Under the pieces are notes generated by a model that worked only from the letters and a program-made list of their open reading frames with translations, had not been told where the DNA came from and did not search any database. A stretch of DNA of 64,000 nt from Streptomyces sp. SCSIO 30461 (GTDB lineage: Bacteria > Actinomycetota > Actinomycetes > Streptomycetales > Streptomycetaceae), in NCBI RefSeq assembly GCF_037023745.1, contig NZ_CP146101.1, positions 7,686,501-7,750,500 of the forward strand, given 5' to 3'. This document shows positions 47,840 to 55,583 of the stretch, piece after piece; position 1 is the first letter of the stretch, and every line of letters begins with the position of its first letter. Position numbers and translations under genes: made by a program.

Positions 47840-50034
47840 GCCGCGGCGGCTCCGCCGTCACGTTCGGCGATGGCCTTGAGAAGGTCGGCGCGTTTGATGC
47901 CGCGCCGGTTCGCGCCCTTGCCGTCCTCCGCTGTGCCCCACACCTGGCCGGAGCGGACGCCGTACGGTTTGAGCGCGAGGGTCAGTTGTTCGCCCGTCCA
48001 GTCGCCGTATACCCCGGGCCGCAACTCGGCGAGGGCGGCGACGGCCACCTCGTTCCAGACCTTGTGACTGGTGTCGGGGATGGCGGCGATGAGATCGGCG
48101 AGCAGATCGTATGACGGGGATTCCGGGCCCTCCGGCTGTTCGCCTGCGGCATGGCCCGCGAGCGTTCCGGCACGTTCACGCAGGGCACGGGCCCGGAGCG
48201 CGATGCGGTCGGCCTCCACCGCGTCGATGAACGCGGACCGTACGATCCGGGCGTCCGCGCCTTCGCCGAGGAAGTAGCAGACGCCCTTCTCGGACCAGGC
48301 GAACAGGGTGGCCCGTACGCCGCGCTTGTAAGCGCCGGTGCCGAGCACCATGTCGTTCTCGACCTGGCCCATGACCTTCAGGCACCAGCGAGCGGAGGCG
48401 TTGGCGCTGATCGGCTTCGGGATGCTGTCCTTGTCCGGCCGCTGGGTCGCCAGCAGCAGCACAATGCCTGTCGCCGGGCCGCGCTTGACCAGGTCGACGC
48501 AGATCTCCTCGAACTCCGCGCCGTGCTTGTCGTGCTCGAACCAGACCTGGCACTCGTCCACACCGATGACGATCGGGTGCAGTCCCAGCGAGCGTTTCGA
48601 CGCCAGCTCGGTCGTCACCTTGGACTCGGGGCAGATGTCCTTGGGCAGGGACCGGATCACCTTGGCCCGCCGCCGCATCTCCTCCCGGATCTGCCTGAGG
48701 TCGGCGATGGCGTACTCGATGTCCGCCTCCTCCTCGCCTGCCCGGTGCCGGTAGCCCACGCGGTCGCCGACCGCGTCGAGGTCGCCGGTGCCCTTGAGGT
48801 CGTACGTGTGGAGCTCCGAGCGCACGTCGAGCGCGGCGATGAGGAGCAGCAGGCGGAGCAGGAAGGTCTTGCCCATCCGGGGAATCGCGCCGATAACGCC
48901 GGCGATGAACATCAGGGTGATGCCGACCCATCGGCCGCGCTGGTCGGTACCCCAGTCGATCGGCCGGAAGAGGTCCACGGTGCCGGACTTGGCGAGCGGC
49001 CACGGCGTCTGCCGGGTCTTCGAGAGGTCCTGGTCGCCGACCCACAGCCGGAGGTGCCCGGTGTGTTCGTCGGTGACGGACTCCGGCCAGACGCAGCCGA
49101 GCGGGCGGCGCAGACCGGACGCCAGACGTTCGCGCCGGTCGGCCACGTCGGTCACGGTGACTCCGTACGGGAGGTCTCCCTCCGCGAGCCAACCGGGGCC
49201 GTCGCGGGTGATGGGCGCGGTGAAGGTGAACCCGGGGCCGCCCTTGGCCTGGTCCTGGTTGATCGCGGGGATGCCGAGGGAGCCCAGGGCGCGGAGGACG
49301 ATATCGCTCGTGAGCTTGGTGGCCTTCGGGATCTCGACGGCCCGGTTGATGACCGGAGCGTCGGCCGACTGTCCCAGCCGACCGAGCGTCAGCACTCCGG
49401 TCGCCATCGCGAGCGCGGTCAGCCAGGTCGGGGCGAGGACGTACAGAGCCAGGGCGACGATCGGCCCGACGGTGCCCGCGACGAGTGACACGATCGACCG
49501 CCACCGGACCCGGCGGTCACGCTGCCGGGAGAGCTTGAGGTAGTCGCCGACGTCCTCACGGCTGGCGGCGTCCTGCCGCAGCGGCTCGCCCTCGGCGTCC
49601 GACACCCAGCGCATCACGTTGCCGAGGAACCGTGCGGCTCCCAGCGGCGCCTGCACGGTGAGCCGGAGCGCGTACCAGGGCGTTCGTACGGCGTGATAGG
49701 CGGCTACATGCCACGCGTACGCGGCGACCCCCTTCCCCGCGGTGGTGAACTCGCCCCATGACCGCACCCACGCGGGGATCACAGGGCGCCGTCTGGAGCC
49801 GAGGACACGGTCCACGAGCGCGGGGCCCGAGGGGCCGCCGGGCTGGTCCACTGTGATCATGCCGGTAGGGTCGGCCGACTCTCCGGGTTCTGGACCGACC
49901 GACTCAGCGGAGCCAACAGGCCTCGGTGCTCCGTCCTTCGGCGCGGACGCCGACTCCGGGGAGTGGGTGGCAATCTCTTTCTCCAGTCGCGCGAACAGTT
50001 CGCGCTCGTGAGCGTCACCGCTCTCGTGTTTCAC
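47836..50034 (-). CDS. traB: TraB-type FtsK/SpoIIIE DNA translocase
   Basis: A 732-aa conjugative translocase. Hydrophobic segments at about residues 185-225 anchor it in the membrane. Walker A is AIPRMGKTFLLRLLL and Walker B is HPIVIGVDECQVWFEH. A C-terminal winged-helix region (TGEQLTLALKPYGVRSGQVW) should read clt repeats. TraB moves double-stranded DNA between hyphae as a hexameric pump. GTG at 50034 has GGAAGGA 7 bp upstream. It is followed directly by a CTAG-rich repeat cluster. Confidence 0.9.
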   Translation of the reverse strand: MKHESGDAHERELFARLEKEIATHSPESASAPKDGAPRPVGSAESVGPEPGESADPTGMITVDQPGGPSGPALVDRVLGSRRRPVIPAWVRSWGEFTTAGKGVAAYAWHVAAYHAVRTPWYALRLTVQAPLGAARFLGNVMRWVSDAEGEPLRQDAASREDVGDYLKLSRQRDRRVRWRSIVSLVAGTVGPIVALALYVLAPTWLTALAMATGVLTLGRLGQSADAPVINRAVEIPKATKLTSDIVLRALGSLGIPAINQDQAKGGPGFTFTAPITRDGPGWLAEGDLPYGVTVTDVADRRERLASGLRRPLGCVWPESVTDEHTGHLRLWVGDQDLSKTRQTPWPLAKSGTVDLFRPIDWGTDQRGRWVGITLMFIAGVIGAIPRMGKTFLLRLLLLIAALDVRSELHTYDLKGTGDLDAVGDRVGYRHRAGEEEADIEYAIADLRQIREEMRRRAKVIRSLPKDICPESKVTTELASKRSLGLHPIVIGVDECQVWFEHDKHGAEFEEICVDLVKRGPATGIVLLLATQRPDKDSIPKPISANASARWCLKVMGQVENDMVLGTGAYKRGVRATLFAWSEKGVCYFLGEGADARIVRSAFIDAVEADRIALRARALRERAGTLAGHAAGEQPEGPESPSYDLLADLIAAIPDTSHKVWNEVAVAALAELRPGVYGDWTGEQLTLALKPYGVRSGQVWGTAEDGKGANRRGIKRADLLKAIAERDGGAAAA

Positions 50035-50127
50035 TGACGTTCCTTCCTGTCAGACGGAGGGACAGCCGGGCCCGGCCCTACCCGCCAAAGCAGCGGCCGG
50101 GCCCGGCAACAGGTGAGGTCTTCGGCG

Positions 50128-51063
50128 TCAGACGCTTGCCGGATCGGGAAGCATCTGCTCCTCGCGTTCGGCTTTGAGGACGTCGCGCAGCCGACGGGAC
50201 CGGTCCTGGCTGCAACCGACCGCCTTGCGGATGCGTTCGGCATCCAGGCGTTCGTACGGCCAGTCGGCGGTCTCCGCGCGTCCCTTGCCGAGTGCTTCGT
50301 CCCAGCTCATGCGGGGACTGCTCTTGTCGTGCCGGGCGCGGCGACGCGGCCGGGGATCGCGGCGTTCGGGCTCATCCGCGCCGGTCTTTTCGTCTGGGGC
50401 CATCCCGGGGTCGAGTTCGCCCATCCGGAGAAGTACGAGGTCACGGCGCGGCGCCCGCGAGCGCCATCGGTGTCCGTAGTGCTCGCGCAGCTCGGCGCGG
50501 GCGAGCAAGCGCCGCTTCTCCACCCGCAAGGCCTCGCGGTAGTCGGTCAGCTCCCAGAGCACCATGCGGCGCCACAGCGCGAGCGTCGCGCGGGGTGCGA
50601 AGAGCCAGCGGGAGCGGCGGATACGTTCCATCCGCCGGCCCGTGGCCGCGCCGATCCGCACGGCGTACCCGTGGGCGACGATTTCGCTGAGGACGACCCA
50701 CAGAAGCGGCATCGTCCCGTGTGCGATCCGGGCGGAGAGCGAGGAGCCGGCTGCGATGTTCAGCCAGCACGTGACGAGCGTCAGCGCCCACGGCACCACG
50801 CGCACCCAGGCCAGCGGCATGCCGAACCTGACGAGCAGGAGGTTCGCCGCGGTGAAGACGGGGATCGCGAAGTCGATGCCGATCGGCAGCATCCAGGGGT
50901 GGGTGAAGCCCCATCGCTCCGCCGTCTGTGAGACGGAGTCGAACGAGGAAGCCAGCCCGAGGCCGCCGACTCCTGCACCGGCCGGGGCGACCGCGCCGAG
51001 CAGTAGGCGTTCGCCCCTCGTCAGCGGCGGAAGGGTCGCGCTGTGCGGTGCTCCCCCGTTCAC
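50128..51063 (-). CDS. DUF2637/SpdB-like membrane protein
   Basis: A 311-aa protein with four hydrophobic helices in the first 160 residues (for example WMLPIGIDFAIPVFTAANLL) and a charged C-terminal half ending in an HTH-like stretch (DAERIRKAVGCSQDRSRRLR). This is the DUF2637 architecture of SpdB-type AICE proteins. GTG at 51063 has GAGGAAGG upstream and overlaps the previous stop as GTGA. It lies 93 bp upstream of traB and is probably a transfer-channel partner. Confidence 0.8.
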   Translation of the reverse strand: MNGGAPHSATLPPLTRGERLLLGAVAPAGAGVGGLGLASSFDSVSQTAERWGFTHPWMLPIGIDFAIPVFTAANLLLVRFGMPLAWVRVVPWALTLVTCWLNIAAGSSLSARIAHGTMPLLWVVLSEIVAHGYAVRIGAATGRRMERIRRSRWLFAPRATLALWRRMVLWELTDYREALRVEKRRLLARAELREHYGHRWRSRAPRRDLVLLRMGELDPGMAPDEKTGADEPERRDPRPRRRARHDKSSPRMSWDEALGKGRAETADWPYERLDAERIRKAVGCSQDRSRRLRDVLKAEREEQMLPDPASV

Positions 51064-51374
51064 GCGGCCTTCCTCGACCACGGGGGGTGGGGTGCCGTGA
51101 CCCCGTCCCCCAGTTGCACGACGCTCATCAGTTGCTCGGCATAGAGCGTGTTGAGCAGCGACACCTCATCGGTGTCACTCGACTCGCGCAGTTCCCCCAG
51201 CACGTCACCCGCTGCGGCGAGCCGGACTGCGCGCTGTTCGGGGGTCTCGTCCGGCATGCCGAGGAACAGTTCGCGGAAGTCCTCGGGCATCGGGATGTCG
51301 AACTCGAACCCGTAGGCCAGTTCGACGAATTCAACGGCGTTCACGGCCTCTTGGCCGCCAACGTACGTGCGCAT
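51060..51374 (-). CDS. acidic unknown AICE protein
   Basis: A 104-aa protein of unknown function. It is acidic through the centre (DIPMPEDFRELFLGMPDETP) and ends with a short basic segment. ATG at 51374 is preceded by AGGAGAGG. It overlaps the SpdB-like start as GTGA and so is translated with it. No domain is recognised. Confidence 0.68.
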   Translation of the reverse strand: MRTYVGGQEAVNAVEFVELAYGFEFDIPMPEDFRELFLGMPDETPEQRAVRLAAAGDVLGELRESSDTDEVSLLNTLYAEQLMSVVQLGDGVTAPHPPWSRKAA

Positions 51375-51485
51375 CGACCTCTCCTGAGTCCTGGATGCGG
51401 GCTTGGATGGGATGGGAGAGCCGAGGGCGGTGGGCATCGTGTGGCCCGTCGACCACCGTCCTCGGCTGAGAAGTGCGAGGGGCCG

Positions 51486-51860
51486 TCAGACGCGGAAGCG
51501 GCGAGGCCCGGTCAGGCGCACCCACGACTGGAACGTGAGTTTCACGGCGGTGCAGCAGCCGAGGCCCGTGAGGAAGGCCAGCGGCCAATCAGCGCCGAGC
51601 GCCCAGGCGGAACGCCAGCCGACCACGGCGGTGGCCAGGGCGACGACCAGTGCGAGCACGGATACGACGGTGTGGGCAGCGGTCGGCGGTCGGCTGTAGC
51701 GAGCCACGAGGTCCAGGTCATAGGGCGCTGCCAGCCGTACGCCTCCGCCCGAGAGCCGGAGCGCGACGAGGTTGCCTTCCGCACTGGTGGTCAGTCCGGC
51801 CACGGTGGCAAGGGCCATGTCGCTGCGGTCGCGGACGACGTCGCCGATGGCGAGCTGCAT
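51486..51860 (-). CDS. unknown AICE membrane protein
   Basis: A 124-aa protein with a beta-rich N-terminal region (residues 1-55, QLAIGDVVRDRSDMALATVA) and two hydrophobic helices (HTVVSVLALVVALATAVVG and WPLAFLTGLGCCTAVKL). AAGGAGG lies 5 bp before the ATG at 51860, an ideal site. It is the first gene of the minus-strand transfer operon, facing the GntR gene across the operator region. Confidence 0.7.
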   Translation of the reverse strand: MQLAIGDVVRDRSDMALATVAGLTTSAEGNLVALRLSGGGVRLAAPYDLDLVARYSRPPTAAHTVVSVLALVVALATAVVGWRSAWALGADWPLAFLTGLGCCTAVKLTFQSWVRLTGPRRFRV

Positions 51861-52047
51861 GGATACCTCCTTGGAACAGATGACGGGCCCAGGGCGGAAG
51901 CCCCGCCCCGGGGGTTGGCGCCGTTTCGGACGGCGGCGCCGAAGATCAAGTGAGCTGTTCTTTCAAGGCACGCTGTGGAGTTCTCAAGGAGCGGATGCGG
52001 CCCTCGTACTCACCCCTGCGGGCTTTCCTCCGGGCATCGGGCACTGC

Positions 52048-52089
52048 AACTCCTAAAGAGTTCATGTCCTCAAGACCTCTTTAGGAGTT
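52048..52089. promoter_or_regulatory. inverted operator pair of the GntR control region
   Basis: AACTCCTAAAGAG (52048-52060) and CTCTTTAGGAGTT (52077-52089) are perfect inverted copies of 13 bp separated by 16 bp. The first copy is itself part of a dyad, AACTC-N5-GAGTT. Placement upstream of both divergent transcripts suggests a KorSA-like repressor site. Confidence 0.68.
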
Positions 52090-52118
52090 GATTTGGACTA
52101 TGACGTACGAGCTCCCTG

Positions 52119-52141
52119 GTCGTCAAGACCTCTTAAGGAGT
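52119..52141. promoter_or_regulatory. second operator copy over the GntR promoter
   Basis: This 23-bp stretch matches 52066-52088 at 21 of 23 positions, starting 53 bp (about five helix turns) further on. It ends 3 bp before the TATGCT -10 element at 52144-52149, so a bound repressor would block the promoter of the GntR gene itself. Confidence 0.68.
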
Positions 52142-52143
52142 CG

Positions 52144-52149
52144 TATGCT
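52144..52149 (+). promoter_or_regulatory. -10 element TATGCT of the first GntR gene
   Basis: TATGCT stands 36 bp before the ATG at 52185. The spacer region upstream is filled by the operator repeat; no good -35 is visible, which is common for regulated Streptomyces promoters. Confidence 0.5.
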
Positions 52150-52184
52150 GGCGTCGCCCCTCGATCAGGAACGGTGAGCACCAC

Positions 52185-52973
52185 ATGGCCAAGGCGTACG
52201 AGAAGATCGCCGACGAGCTGCGGGAAGCTATCCGCGCAGGTCAGATGCGCCCGGGTGACAAGCTTCCGGCCGAGACCGCGTTGGCCGGGCGGCACCGGAA
52301 GAGCGTCCCCACGATCCGCGAGGCGCTACGCCTTTTGCAGGACGAGGGGCTCATCGAGAAGCAACACGGCCGGGGCAACTTCGTCCGCCGGCCCCGCACT
52401 CGCGTCCTTCGCACGAACCTGCGCCATCAGTGGGAGAAGAACCGTGCCCGCGAGCCCGAGCGGGAGCGGCTGCAGACCGGCGCCACGGAGCATGACACCG
52501 GCCTCCAGGTGAACGATCTCGTCTTCAGCGCCTCCTACGGGGAGGCCAAGGCGGACAAGGGTCTGGCCGAGGCCTTCGGGGTATCCGAGGGCGCATCGCT
52601 GGTCGAGCGGGTCTACCGGACGCGGTACGCGGCGGAGACCGCGCCCTTCGCCCTGGTGAGTTCGTACCTCGTACGCGACATGGTCGCCGTGAACCCCGAC
52701 CTCCTGGACGAGACGAAGGAGCCGTGGCCCGGCGGCACCCAGAACCAACTGCTGACGCTCGGCATCGAGCTCGACCGCATCGAGGAGCGGATCACCGCCC
52801 GCCCACCGACGCCCGAAGAAGCCGAGGAGTTGGAGCTCCCTCCCGGGACGTCGGTCATCGTCCTGCGTAAAACCTCGTACGACACCGACGACCGCGCCGT
52901 GGAGATCTCCGATGTCACCTTGCCCGGCGACCGCACGGAACTCCTGTTCACCACTCCCCTGGAAAGGTGGTGA
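52185..52973 (+). CDS. GntR/HutC-family regulator (KorSA-like)
   Basis: A 262-aa regulator with an N-terminal GntR winged helix (KLPAETALAGRHRKSVPTIR, EGLIEKQHGRGNFV) and a C-terminal UTRA ligand-binding domain. In AICEs such as pSAM2 a GntR protein (KorSA) represses its own gene and the transfer/replication activator. The repeated words at 52048-52089 and 52119-52141 in front of it are likely its operators. It is divergent from the transfer operon and immediately followed by a glycosyltransferase gene. Confidence 0.87.
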   Translation: MAKAYEKIADELREAIRAGQMRPGDKLPAETALAGRHRKSVPTIREALRLLQDEGLIEKQHGRGNFVRRPRTRVLRTNLRHQWEKNRAREPERERLQTGATEHDTGLQVNDLVFSASYGEAKADKGLAEAFGVSEGASLVERVYRTRYAAETAPFALVSSYLVRDMVAVNPDLLDETKEPWPGGTQNQLLTLGIELDRIEERITARPPTPEEAEELELPPGTSVIVLRKTSYDTDDRAVEISDVTLPGDRTELLFTTPLERW

Positions 52974-52978
52974 GTGCC

Positions 52979-53761
52979 GTGGCCCGGCGCGTCATCATCG
53001 TCACCGCTGTCCACGTCCCGTCGGCGCAGTTCCTGCCGGACGCATACAAGTCGATCTGCGAGCAGGAGCTCCCCGACGACTGGGAATGGCGCTGGGTCAT
53101 TCAGGAAGACGGCAAGACGGACCAGGTCAGCCCGCACGTCCCCGACAGTGATGAGCGCGTGGTCTTCCGTCAGGGGCGGCCGGGCGGCCCCGGCGTCGCA
53201 CGCATGATGGCCATGGCCCACGCGGACGGCGAATACGTCAAGGTCCTGGACGCCGACGACCAGTTGGCGCCTGGCGCACTGGCCCGCGACCTGGCCGCGC
53301 TCGAAGCGGACGCGTCGATCGGCTGGGCGACGTCCCGCGTGCTCGACTTCCTGCCTGACGGCTCGACTGCCGGTTTCCCGGGCGACCCGGACGCCGGCCC
53401 GATCGAGCCTGGCGAAGTGCTGGAGTACTGGAAGGCGAACGGCTTCCGCGCCCAGGTGCACCCGGCGACCCTCTTCGTGCGCCGTGACCTGCTCCTCGCC
53501 CTGGGAGGTTGGATGGCGCTTCCGGCATCCGAGGACACCGGGCTGCTGATGGCCCTGAACGCGACGAGCCGTGGCTGGTTCTCCCCGGAGGTGGGTCTCC
53601 TCTACCGCAAGTGGCCTGGACAGGCGACGAGCCAGCCCTCCCATATGGAGGCAGCCGAGCGCGACGCGCGCATGGCGGTCGTGGAGGCGAGGGCGCGCGC
53701 GCTCGCGGACCTCGGGTGGAGCTACCCCGCCGAAGGTCAGTGGCGGACCGGAACCTCGTAG
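52979..53761 (+). CDS. family 2 glycosyltransferase in the AICE
   Basis: A 260-aa GT-A fold enzyme. Visible are the nucleotide-binding start VIIVTAVHVPSAQFLPDAYK, the metal-binding VLDADDQLAPGALARD and LGGWMALPASEDTGLLMAL. It lacks membrane helices. The acceptor is unknown; modification of an envelope or regulatory molecule during transfer is a guess. It overlaps or closely follows the GntR stop (GTG at 52967 or 52979) and its end overlaps the convergent second GntR gene by 25 bp. Confidence 0.8.
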   Translation: MARRVIIVTAVHVPSAQFLPDAYKSICEQELPDDWEWRWVIQEDGKTDQVSPHVPDSDERVVFRQGRPGGPGVARMMAMAHADGEYVKVLDADDQLAPGALARDLAALEADASIGWATSRVLDFLPDGSTAGFPGDPDAGPIEPGEVLEYWKANGFRAQVHPATLFVRRDLLLALGGWMALPASEDTGLLMALNATSRGWFSPEVGLLYRKWPGQATSQPSHMEAAERDARMAVVEARARALADLGWSYPAEGQWRTGTS

Positions 53762-54492
53762 ACGATCTCGCAGAGCGCCGCTGGTACGACGATGTCCGCC
53801 GTTTCCACCGGCCGCCCGTCGTCGCTGTAGTACGTCCGCCGGATGTGCGTGACCAACGACGCCTTCTGGATGCCGAGGAGAGACGCCTCCTCGGCGTTCG
53901 CCTGCCGTGGCTCCGGCTGCTCCACGGCATGGCTCACGGTGATATCGATCTCCGCCATGCGGTCCGCCACGCCTGCCCCCGCGTGCGGGCCGCCTTCGGG
54001 AAGGACGATGAGGGTCCCGCCGGTGAGCTCGTACGGCTCCCAACTTGTGGAGAGTTGCACCGGCCGCCCGTCGGCGAGGAACTCGTAATCGGTGCGCACA
54101 CAGGGATCTCCCTCGGCGATGCCGAGACGCGCCGCGATTTCCGCAGGGGCGGGGATCTTCGCCTCGGTCCGGCTCTCCCAGTCGCCGCGCTTGCCGACCG
54201 CCTGCATGTCCGCCCGGAACGGGGAGCCACCGCGTTCCTCACGCGCCGAGGAACGGACCACCCGCACGCGCTGCCGGGGCTCGGCGACGTACGTCCCTGA
54301 GCCTGCCCGGCCTTCCAAGACACCCTGAGAGATCAGCAGTTCCTGTGCTCGGCGGACCACGTTGTCCCCCACCCCGCACTCCTGTGCGATCTGGGCGCGG
54401 GAAGGAAGCCGGTCCCCCGGTGTCCACTCGCCTTCCGCGATGCGCTGTCGGAGCACGTCGGCGATACGCAGATACGGCGGCTGCTCAGGCAT
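53737..54492 (-). CDS. GntR/HutC-family regulator, second copy
   Basis: A 251-aa regulator with GntR winged helix (RLPSRAQIAQECGVGDNVVR, EGRAGSGTYV) and UTRA domain. It is divergent from the small-gene operon at 54570-56665. Two CTAGT-N2-ACTAG dyads stand 10 and 29 bp upstream of its start and are probably its operators, so it should repress itself and that operon. Confidence 0.87.
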   Translation of the reverse strand: MPEQPPYLRIADVLRQRIAEGEWTPGDRLPSRAQIAQECGVGDNVVRRAQELLISQGVLEGRAGSGTYVAEPRQRVRVVRSSAREERGGSPFRADMQAVGKRGDWESRTEAKIPAPAEIAARLGIAEGDPCVRTDYEFLADGRPVQLSTSWEPYELTGGTLIVLPEGGPHAGAGVADRMAEIDITVSHAVEQPEPRQANAEEASLLGIQKASLVTHIRRTYYSDDGRPVETADIVVPAALCEIVYEVPVRH

Positions 54493-54501
54493 ATGGAAAA
54501 T

Positions 54502-54532
54502 CTAGTCCACTAGCTCTAATCTAGTTAACTAG
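54502..54532. promoter_or_regulatory. two CTAGT-N2-ACTAG operators
   Basis: CTAGTCCACTAG (54502-54513) and CTAGTTAACTAG (54521-54532) are perfect dyads 19 bp apart, in a 77-bp divergent promoter zone. HutC-type GntR proteins bind sites built on GT-N-TA-N-AC-like dyads, and the adjacent second GntR is the natural ligand. Confidence 0.72.
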
Positions 54533-54569
54533 CTTGACGCAACGTGATCGCCTGGCGACGGAGGACCCC

Positions 54570-54848
54570 TTGTCCGCTTCGGAAGTAAGCGCCGAGGCCA
54601 TCGCCGCCCGGTTGTCCGCCCTCGGGCTCATCCCACGCATTGAGCGCCACACCCGATACACGTCGATCGAAGCGGAGGTTCCGGAGTCGTTCCCTCCCGA
54701 GTCCTGGCGGGAGGTGCTGCATGTGATGGCGAAGGCGGATCGGTTCGGGCTCTTCGCCAGCAGCCTCAGCGGCCGCACCTTATGGGCCCTCGTACACAAG
54801 ACGGTCCCCGCGACGGGCGATGTCCGGGGACCTGGCCATCAGCGATAG
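54570..54848 (+). CDS. unknown small AICE protein, first of operon
   Basis: A 92-aa protein starting TTG at 54570, 5 bp after GGAGG. Contains AEAIAARLSALGL and a central aromatic, charged stretch (RYTSIEAEVPESFPPESWRE) and no recognised domain. A TTG at 54534 would extend it by 12 residues but lacks an RBS. It is the first gene of the operon controlled by the CTAGT-N2-ACTAG operators. Confidence 0.65.
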   Translation: MSASEVSAEAIAARLSALGLIPRIERHTRYTSIEAEVPESFPPESWREVLHVMAKADRFGLFASSLSGRTLWALVHKTVPATGDVRGPGHQR

Positions 54849-54860
54849 GAGCTGATCAGC

Positions 54861-55157
54861 GTGTTCAACCGTATCCGCCGTGCCGTCTCTCGCACCAGTG
54901 AGCGGTACCGCTCGAAGGGCCGCCATCGCCGGTCCGGAACTCCCGCCGATCCGAAGGCTGTTCACGTCGCCAGTGTCGACTGCTCCACAGCGCGGATGCC
55001 ACGGACCGGGAGCCGCCAAGACGTCCTGGCGGGCGAGGAGACCGCACTCGTCCGGCCTTACGTTCTGGCCGCCGAGGAGCGCGTCACCCGGATGTCCACG
55101 CTGCTCCCCGAGGGGTACGCAGCCGGCATCTGGTTCGTGTTGGCGGAGGCGATGTGA
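54861..55157 (+). CDS. unknown small AICE protein
   Basis: A 98-aa protein beginning at GTG 54861 with GGAG 9 bp upstream. The N-terminus is very basic (FNRIRRAVSRTSERYRSKGR), the C-terminal part is neutral with PEGYAAGIWFVLAEAM. No family recognised. Its stop overlaps the next start (GTGA). Confidence 0.6.
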   Translation: MFNRIRRAVSRTSERYRSKGRHRRSGTPADPKAVHVASVDCSTARMPRTGSRQDVLAGEETALVRPYVLAAEERVTRMSTLLPEGYAAGIWFVLAEAM

Positions 55158-55357
55158 TGGCGCCCCGGCCGCGGCACATGACGCACGGGAGAAGCGCCCC
55201 CTACCGGTCGAGTGCGTGCCTGATCGGAGTCCACCCCGAGTGCGCGCAATCGGACCCGATCGAAGCGCCCGCAGGCGTCCCTGTGATCTACGAGTCATGC
55301 GTCTGCCCCTGCCACCGGGCGGATGAGCACGGCTCGCCCGTCGAGGTGGCGCTGTGA
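55154..55357 (+). CDS. cysteine-rich small AICE protein
   Basis: A 67-aa protein with several Cys and His residues (CLIGVHPECAQ, ESCVCPCHRADEH), suggesting a zinc knuckle. It starts at GTG 55154 overlapping the upstream stop, or at ATG 55157. The stop overlaps the next gene. Function unknown. Confidence 0.62.
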   Translation: MMAPRPRHMTHGRSAPYRSSACLIGVHPECAQSDPIEAPAGVPVIYESCVCPCHRADEHGSPVEVAL

Positions 55358-55575
55358 GCCGATTGACGCCCGGTGCCATAGCCGGCCCTGTCGAGATCAC
55401 GTCACGCAGCGTGCGGATCGGCGACGTCGTCCAGGTCGGCGGTCGGCCCTGCCGTGTGATCGATCTCGATCAACTGCCCGGCGGCGCCAAACGACTCCTC
55501 TTCGAGTCGGGCGAGTCGCTGACCATGCACCCCCGCACCAAGTTCCTCGCCCTGAGGACACAGAGAAGGTGGTGA
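55354..55575 (+). CDS. small AICE protein, possibly SH3-like
   Basis: A 73-aa protein beginning GTG 55354 (GTGA overlap). Alternating hydrophobic pattern (SVRIGDVVQVGGRPCRVIDL, GAKRLLFESGESLTMH) suggests a small beta barrel like SH3/KOW folds, known in DNA- or RNA-binding proteins. Function unknown. It is coupled to the third GntR gene. Confidence 0.65.
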   Translation: MSRLTPGAIAGPVEITSRSVRIGDVVQVGGRPCRVIDLDQLPGGAKRLLFESGESLTMHPRTKFLALRTQRRW

Positions 55576-55583
55576 TCCACTCC

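Larger units (their letters stand above)
51861..52184. promoter_or_regulatory. 324-bp divergent control region of the AICE
   Basis: Between the transfer operon and the first GntR gene. It contains three copies of a 12-bp operator-like word (52049-52060 inverted, 52077-52088 and 52130-52141) and a TATGCT -10 element. No gene is present. A related degenerate word lies near 51980-51990 (CTCAAGGAG). Confidence 0.7.

Noticed and set aside
48151..49488. 445-aa plus-strand frame opposite traB
   Set aside because: traB has all expected motifs; the opposite frame has no domain and follows its codon pattern.
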